Positions 59,504 through 64,000 of a stretch of 64,000 nt of DNA are shown here, piece after piece; within the stretch, counting starts at the first letter, position 1, and each line of letters begins with the position of its first letter. The notes under the pieces were generated by a model, which saw nothing but the letters and a program-made list of their open reading frames with translations, did no database searches and was not told the DNA's origin. Both the position numbers and the translations under genes were made by a program. This stretch comes from VAZQ01 sp035293945 (GTDB lineage: Bacteria; Pseudomonadota; Alphaproteobacteria; Rhizobiales; Xanthobacteraceae): NCBI GenBank assembly GCA_035293945.1, contig DATGLV010000033.1:56078-120077 (forward strand), given 5' to 3'.

Positions 59504-60961
59504 TCAGCGCGTCAGCACGACGAAGTCGGTGCCCTCACCGGTTTCCGGTCCGAGACCCTGGTCGGAGACCACCAGGGAAGAACCGGGCGACAGGATCTCA
59601 TCAATGCGGTCGATAGCCTCCTGTGGAATCTGGATGCGGTCGAGCACCTGCGCGGCGGTCTGCGAAGGATAGCTCTGGACCACTCGCGAAGAGGCCTGCG
59701 TCTTGCCGTTCGGGCCGATTACGGATTGCCGACGCTGCGGCTCGGCGATGCTCATCAGGTTCCAGCGCATGTGCGTCCCGTCCTCGCTCAAACCGAGCGC
59801 GGTGAAGACGTGGGTGCCGAAGGGTTGCTCGGGATTCTCGATCTCGACCGGCATGTCGAACAATGGCTCGAAGCCCTGGCGAACGTAGATTTTTTTCTCT
59901 TTCCGGCTGATGAATACCGCAACCGTTCCGGCGCGCTTGACGGGCTCGCTTGCGGTCGGCGCCCTTGGTGGCGTCTGCGGGGGGTTCTTGTCCGCGGCAT
60001 CGACACCGGCTGCAGCTTTGGCGGGAGCAGCCGGGCGCACGCTCGCCGCTGCCGCCGGCCCGCCCGGCTCGATCGGACCACGCAGGCCGTTTTCTGCACT
60101 CGCTGGACCGGGCCCGACAGGGCCGCCGGCCGGCGTCCCACCCGCTATGCGGGCATTCGCTTGAGAGCCGACCGCCTGCGCATAGCTGATCCGCGCATTT
60201 GCCTCCGCAGGCTTCTCCGGATCGGGCCCTGCCGTTTTGGGCTCCGCCGTTTTGGGCTCATCCGAACTCGGTTCAACCGAACTGGTCTCAGCTGGCTTAG
60301 GCTCAAGCCCCTTGGGCTTGGGCTCGAACAAATGCGGGTCGGAGAATTCGGTCGGCACGATCTCGTTGCGGGCGACGACGACCCGCGCCCCAAGCTTCGC
60401 GACCGCCCAGAGCCGGACAGCGAATTCATGGCTCAATCGAATGCAGCCATGCGAGGCCGGATAACCGGGCAAGGGTCCTTCGTGCAAGGCGACACCCGAC
60501 CAAGTGATGCGTTCCATGTAAGGCATTGGCGCATTGCTGTAGAGATTGGAATGGTGGTAGCGGTCCTTCTGGATGATGCTGAAAACGCCGGTCGGCGTCG
60601 GGCGGCCAACCACACCGGTGGAAACCGGTCCTTGCGCAATCCGCGCGCCATCACTGTAGAGGGTGACGCGCTGGTCGGCGATCGAAACGACGATCTGCAG
60701 CGGCCCCTTCGGCATCCGCCCGGAATCTCTTGATGCCGGCTTGGTCGCCTTGGCATCTCTGATGTCACTCGCGGGCTTGGGCTTGGCGGGCCGCGGGCTA
60801 GCGGCCAGGTCCGTGCGGATCGGGTTCGGGCTGGTCAGCGCATCAAAGGGGTAATCGTAGAATCCAGCGCTCGCGGGCCCGCCGGCGAGACAGCAGCCAG
60901 CCGCGAAGACCAGGGCAGCGCTCGCCAGGAGCGGCCCAGACAAATCAAGATATTTAGGCAA
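59504..60961 (-). CDS. L,D-transpeptidase (YkuD) with long Pro/Ala-rich region
   Basis: About 485 residues. A hydrophobic leader is followed by a YkuD domain: IVVSIADQRVTLYSDGARIAQ, STGVVGRPTPTGVFSI, and the catalytic motif YPASHGCIRLSHEF. A disordered Pro/Glu/Ala-rich segment of about 130 residues separates this from a C-terminal conserved region starting VAVFISRKEKKIYVRQGFE, which resembles a second, catalytically dead YkuD-like unit. It would form 3-3 cross-links or attach proteins to peptidoglycan. The TTG at 60961 with GGGAG upstream is the best start; no ATG or GTG fits. Confidence 0.82.
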   Translation of the reverse strand: MPKYLDLSGPLLASAALVFAAGCCLAGGPASAGFYDYPFDALTSPNPIRTDLAASPRPAKPKPASDIRDAKATKPASRDSGRMPKGPLQIVVSIADQRVTLYSDGARIAQGPVSTGVVGRPTPTGVFSIIQKDRYHHSNLYSNAPMPYMERITWSGVALHEGPLPGYPASHGCIRLSHEFAVRLWAVAKLGARVVVARNEIVPTEFSDPHLFEPKPKGLEPKPAETSSVEPSSDEPKTAEPKTAGPDPEKPAEANARISYAQAVGSQANARIAGGTPAGGPVGPGPASAENGLRGPIEPGGPAAAASVRPAAPAKAAAGVDAADKNPPQTPPRAPTASEPVKRAGTVAVFISRKEKKIYVRQGFEPLFDMPVEIENPEQPFGTHVFTALGLSEDGTHMRWNLMSIAEPQRRQSVIGPNGKTQASSRVVQSYPSQTAAQVLDRIQIPQEAIDRIDEILSPGSSLVVSDQGLGPETGEGTDFVVLTR

Positions 60962-61581
60962 GACACAACTCCCGACCGTTGCGCAAATGGCACAATCACC
61001 ATTGGCCTCATCCCCGACCCCATAATGCAAAATAAGAGTTGCTCCGTGGTAAAGTCGACGTTCCTTTGCGGCACAAGTCTGCAACGTGCAGCACTTCGGC
61101 GCCCTCGGTACGGACAAAGTCGCAACCGACCATTTTGTCTCCAGTTGCCCAATAACGATCTGGTGAAGGCTTAATTCAGGCTGCCACCCGGTATCATTGA
61201 ACGGCCCGCTGATAATTAGGAAGCGCCGCCGCATGAGCTGCCGCGGCCCACAGCAATCGATGATCAATCTTCAATAAACGGCACCGGCGCGCACGGCCTT
61301 GCCATGCCGGCAAGTTTGGTTCTGGCCACCACCGATTGGTTGGTGACCAATAACTCGCTAATACGCTTAGTTCGCGTCATGTTCGACGGCGAGGTAAGTC
61401 GAGCCCCGCAAGCGCGATCCCAATTTTGCACAACCTCAAACTCGGTGCTTGTTGTGGGTCACCCTCGCTTGCTTCCGCCCGGCGCGTCTGTCAAAGGTTC
61501 CTGACAAAAACCTGTCCACCCTGCAACTTGGGGTTCTGAACTACGCCGTCCGCACCGGGTCGTCCGCGGACCCCTCATGAA
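60962..61581. other. Long intergenic region, no gene recognised
   Basis: 620 bp between the divergent L,D-transpeptidase and cyclodeaminase genes. It includes a perfect 11-bp palindrome TTGGT-G-ACCAA at 61340-61350, itself inside a larger ATTGGT/ACCAAT symmetry, which could be an operator. Open frames here are short and show no family motif. Confidence 0.4.
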
Positions 61582-62664
61582 ATGGCCACCATGACCTTGA
61601 TTTTGTCCAACGCTGATGTCGAGAAGCTGCTGACGATGCCCGAATGCATCGATACGCTGGAGGAAGCTTATATTGAACTGGCGGAGGGCCGCGGCGTGTC
61701 ACGCACGCGCTCCGACTGCATCACCCCGACCGTCCGGCCCGACGCGGTGTACGGCCTCAAGTCGATGGACGGCGTCATCCCCAAGCTCGGTATCGGTGCT
61801 ATCCGCATCAATTCCGACATCGTGACCTTTCCCAAGCGCGGCAACAATGTGCGGCGCGAGAAGCTGCCGGCGGCGCCGAATGCGCGCTATTGCGGCCTCG
61901 TCTTGTTGTTCTCGACCGAGAACGGTGAGCCGCTGGCGATCCTGCCGGATGGCGTCATGCAGCGCATGCGCGTGGGTGCCGCCAACGGGCTCGGCGTCAA
62001 ATACCTGGCGCGCAAGGATGCCCGCACGGTCGGCATACTCGGCTCCGGCTGGCAAGCCGGCTCGCAGCTCATGGCAGTCTGCGCAGTGCGCGACATCGAG
62101 ACGATCCGCTGCTTCAGCCCGAACCGCGCCAACCGGGAAGCCTTCTCACGGCAGATGAGCGAGATGCTGGGCATCGAGGTCAGGCCGGTCGATCAGACCG
62201 AAGAAGCCATAGCGGAGGCCGATATCGTGATGTGCGCCACCAACACGCTCGACAACGTTTTCTTCGAGCGTTGGATCAGGCCGGGGATTCACCTCAGCTC
62301 GATCAAGCGTCCGGAGATTGAGACCAAGGCGCTCAAGCGTGCCGATCGGGTGGTGCTGCATTCGCATGATTCCACCCCGATCCACGTCACCACCCGCGAC
62401 CTCGCCTTTGCCGAGAAGGAAGACAAGCGCGGCTGGTCCATCGAGGTGGATATCGACTTTCAGAAGCTGCCGACTCTGCCGGAGCTGATCGCCGGAAAGG
62501 CCGAAGGCCGCAAGTCCGACCAGGAAGTCACCTGCTTCATGAACAATATCGGACTGGGCTATCAGTTCGCGGCGGCTGGAGCCGTCGTGTATCGCAAGGC
62601 CAAAGCCAGCGGGCTCGGCCACGAGCTGCCCACCGACTGGTTCACGGAAGACGTGCACCCTTAG
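61582..62664 (+). CDS. Ornithine cyclodeaminase/mu-crystallin family protein
   Basis: 360 residues with an N-terminal LILSNADVEKLLTMPECIDTLEEAY, Rossmann motif VGILGSGWQAGSQLMAV, Arg in MQRMRVGAANGLGVKYLARKD and CATNTLDNVFFERWI. The family includes ornithine cyclodeaminases, alanine and imino-acid dehydrogenases and lysine cyclodeaminases. The fourth-codon Met gives a second possible start. It converges on ecfG with stops 2 bp apart. Confidence 0.85.
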   Translation: MATMTLILSNADVEKLLTMPECIDTLEEAYIELAEGRGVSRTRSDCITPTVRPDAVYGLKSMDGVIPKLGIGAIRINSDIVTFPKRGNNVRREKLPAAPNARYCGLVLLFSTENGEPLAILPDGVMQRMRVGAANGLGVKYLARKDARTVGILGSGWQAGSQLMAVCAVRDIETIRCFSPNRANREAFSRQMSEMLGIEVRPVDQTEEAIAEADIVMCATNTLDNVFFERWIRPGIHLSSIKRPEIETKALKRADRVVLHSHDSTPIHVTTRDLAFAEKEDKRGWSIEVDIDFQKLPTLPELIAGKAEGRKSDQEVTCFMNNIGLGYQFAAAGAVVYRKAKASGLGHELPTDWFTEDVHP

Positions 62665-62665
62665 G

Positions 62666-63217
62666 TTATCCCCGCCCGCCGGCGCTCAGGATAGCCCGCG
62701 TCATCCGATCAGGTCCGAAATCGTCGGCACCGTCGATCGCCAGCTGATCGGCCAAGCGCGTGCGTGCGCGATTGACCCGGCTTTTGATGGTTCCGACCGC
62801 GCAGCCGCAGATCGCCGCCGCCTCTTCGTAGGAGAAGCCGGAGGCGCCGACCAGGATGAGCGCCTCGCGTTGGTCGGGCGGCAGCTCGGCAAGTGCCGCC
62901 CGCAATTCTTCGAACTCGACCCGGCCCGGTTGCTCGGGGTGCGACTTCAAGCTGTCCGCATAGCGGCCCTCTCCGTCCTCTACCTCGCGCCGGCGCTTGC
63001 GGTACTCCGAGCGGAACAGGTTGCGCAGAATGGTAAATAGCCAGGCCGACATATTGGTCCCTGGCTCAAAGGAATTGATGTTGGCGATCGCGCGAAGAAG
63101 CGTTTCCTGCACAAGATCGTCTGCGCGATCCACATTGCCGCACAGCGACATCGCGAACGCTCGCAAGCTCGGCACTACGCCCAGCATCGCCTCGCGCAGG
63201 GAAGGTGCCAGCGGCAT
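62666..63217 (-). CDS. ecfG: General stress response sigma factor EcfG
   Basis: 183 residues. Sigma region 2 (RADDLVQETLLRAIANINSFEPGTNMSAWL) and region 4 (LPPDQREALILVGASGFSYEEAAAICGCAVGTIKSRVNRAR) match the alphaproteobacterial EcfG/SigT group, which recognises GGAAC-N16/17-CGTT promoters. It lies 27 bp downstream of a NepR-like gene, the standard pair. Under stress, phosphorylated PhyR takes NepR away and frees EcfG. Confidence 0.9.
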   Translation of the reverse strand: MPLAPSLREAMLGVVPSLRAFAMSLCGNVDRADDLVQETLLRAIANINSFEPGTNMSAWLFTILRNLFRSEYRKRRREVEDGEGRYADSLKSHPEQPGRVEFEELRAALAELPPDQREALILVGASGFSYEEAAAICGCAVGTIKSRVNRARTRLADQLAIDGADDFGPDRMTRAILSAGGRG

Positions 63218-63244
63218 CGGCGGGGCTCCTCGTCCTTCGGCGGT

Positions 63245-63544
63245 TCAGAATTGCTGCAGCAGCAACTTGAAGCGCTCTGGCACCTCCTGCTTGCGGATCT
63301 CGTCAAAGCAATCCTCAAGCCCCTTGCCCAGTGTCGCCAGCACGGCTCGACTCAAGCGTCCGCGTTTGGGCTTTGCCGACCTTCCCGATTTGGTCGCCGA
63401 AACGGCAATCCGCAAGGTCGGCGGCCCTGTGGCAGAGGAACGCGCAGCCCGTCGCTCGCTCCACACCATTTCACCGTCGTCCTCCTTCGCCGCGACGGCG
63501 CCCGATTCCCGCGGTTCCCTCGGAATCGGTTTCCGTTTCTTCAT
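63245..63544 (-). CDS. nepR: NepR-like anti-sigma factor
   Basis: About 99 residues. The C-terminal helix pair (ATLGKGLEDCFDEIRKQEVPERFKLLLQQF) matches NepR, which binds EcfG or PhyR. The N-terminal part is basic and disordered (KKRKPIPREP, TKSGRSAKPKRGRLSR) and longer than in short NepR proteins. The start is ATG 63544; an upstream in-frame Met at 63580 is possible. Directly upstream of ecfG on the same strand. Confidence 0.85.
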   Translation of the reverse strand: MKKRKPIPREPRESGAVAAKEDDGEMVWSERRAARSSATGPPTLRIAVSATKSGRSAKPKRGRLSRAVLATLGKGLEDCFDEIRKQEVPERFKLLLQQF

Positions 63545-63612
63545 TTTTCCGTGCCTCGGCATTCCGCATCCAAACGGCACCTTCCGGTCGAGCCCCGCGC
63601 CGTCAGCGGGTC

Positions 63613-63637
63613 AACTCCAGGCCAAACGATCCGTTCC
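63613..63637 (-). promoter_or_regulatory. Possible EcfG-dependent promoter of nepR-ecfG
   Basis: On the minus strand GGAAC is followed after 16 bp by AGTT, one base off the CGTT -10 consensus. Placed 69 bp before the nepR start, it could give EcfG auto-activation, known from related loci. Confidence 0.4.
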
Positions 63638-63717
63638 GGCCGCGAATCGCCTTTTCGCCACCATGCGCGCCGAGCATTGCGACCTTCCGGGATTTGAATT
63701 GTTGGAGCTGTGATTTT

Positions 63718-63742
63718 GGAACCTTTCCGCCGGGTACGCGTT
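63718..63742 (+). promoter_or_regulatory. Consensus EcfG promoter reading rightward
   Basis: GGAAC (63718-63722), 16 bp, CGTT (63739-63742) on the plus strand: exact fit to the EcfG consensus. In many Rhizobiales phyR is divergent from nepR-ecfG under such a promoter. Here no phyR start follows before an IS element begins at 63865. Confidence 0.75.
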
Positions 63743-63864
63743 CGACGGTATGGCCGAGTCCGCGAGTTGATTGACGGCGTTGGGGGCGCGTTCAGCGATA
63801 CTGGTGCGCCGGTTGCAAGCTGGCGCGCAGCGCAGGCACACGACGCGATCATGTTTGCACGCTA

Positions 63865-64000
63865 GTACCCACTTTTCTTTGTGGGTGAGTCATGATTCAA
63901 GATCGGGATGATTCCCGACGCAAGAGAGGTTCGGCTCAAGCCGAAGATACGCAAGGTGCTTGAGGCGCGCTGCCGAGCGCTGAGCACCCCGCAAAGCGAG
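63865..64000 (+). mobile_element. Left end of an IS630-type insertion sequence (runs off the window)
   Basis: The element appears to start right after a TA at 63863-63864 with GTACCCACTTTTCTTTGTGG, fitting an IS630 terminal repeat and TA target. The transposase gene begins 43 bp in. The right end is outside the window. Confidence 0.7.
63908..64000 (+). CDS. IS630-family transposase, N-terminal fragment at the window edge
   Basis: The first 31 codons are visible: MIPDAREVRLKPKIRKVLEA followed by RCRALSTPQSE. The LEARCRA-STPQ pattern matches N-termini of IS630-family transposases I know from Bradyrhizobium. The frame is open to the last base, so the gene continues beyond the window. The DDE domain cannot be seen. 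Confidence 0.7.
   Translation, partial: MIPDAREVRLKPKIRKVLEARCRALSTPQSE

Noticed and set aside
59249..60733. A 494-codon plus-strand frame opposite the L,D-transpeptidase
   Set aside because: The minus strand has the SHGCIR active site; the plus frame has low-complexity Arg/Leu composition only.
61340..61350. TTGGT-G-ACCAA palindrome as a defined operator
   Set aside because: Symmetrical, but no regulator gene is adjacent and a short palindrome can occur by chance; kept only as a note in the gap entry.
1..64000. tRNA, rRNA, CRISPR array, prophage or replication origin
   Set aside because: No cloverleaf, repeat-spacer pattern, phage gene set or origin motif was recognised by reading; a dedicated search was not possible.

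Overview
The window looks like chromosomal DNA of an alphaproteobacterium in the Rhizobiales/Hyphomicrobiales, close to the Bradyrhizobiaceae or Xanthobacteraceae. This rests on high GC with very long antisense open frames, a gcrA homologue with clustered GANTC sites, a NepR/EcfG general stress pair, an Irr-type iron box before an mbfA-like gene, an alphaproteobacterial phoR-pstSCAB-phoU-phoB cluster, and short palindromic repeats of the kind common in these genomes. No tRNA, rRNA or CRISPR array was recognised.

Left part (1-24 kb). The region starts with an iron exporter/ferritin-like gene under an Irr box, a hydroxypyruvate isomerase-like gene and an ArsR/AHSA1 pair. A gentisate-type ring-cleavage cluster follows (SDR, ArsR, gentisate dioxygenase, two tandem FMN reductases, FAH-family hydrolase). 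Next come a two-gene glycine betaine-type ABC transporter with permease and binding protein fused, ergothioneine genes egtB-egtD, a lytic transglycosylase, a biotin-dependent carboxyltransferase with its biotin carrier, and an OmpA-like protein carrying a six-copy 84-bp repeat.

Middle (20-42 kb). This is an accessory catabolic region: cupin dioxygenase-like protein, four Bug/TctC-type binding proteins without membrane partners, two further orphan binding proteins, NHL-repeat protein, M28 peptidase, amidohydrolase, enolase-superfamily enzyme, extradiol dioxygenase-like VOC protein, FAD reductase, a second FAH hydrolase, and two paralogues of a secreted protein family I cannot assign. A frameshifted and truncated darT toxin remnant and a REP-associated transposase with its REP hairpins also lie here.

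Right part (42-64 kb). Mostly core functions: two SGNH hydrolases with an OpgC-like acyltransferase, apaG, hslO, argF-argD, gcrA, the complete phosphate regulon control cluster with a Pho box, a flippase-like membrane protein, a fluoroacetate-dehalogenase-like hydrolase, an L,D-transpeptidase, an ornithine cyclodeaminase-family protein and ecfG-nepR. At the right edge a consensus EcfG promoter points rightward, and about 120 bp downstream an IS630-type element begins and runs out of the window.

The most interesting items are the unassigned secreted protein family next to orphan binding proteins, the broken darT, and the IS insertion downstream of the stress-sigma promoter.
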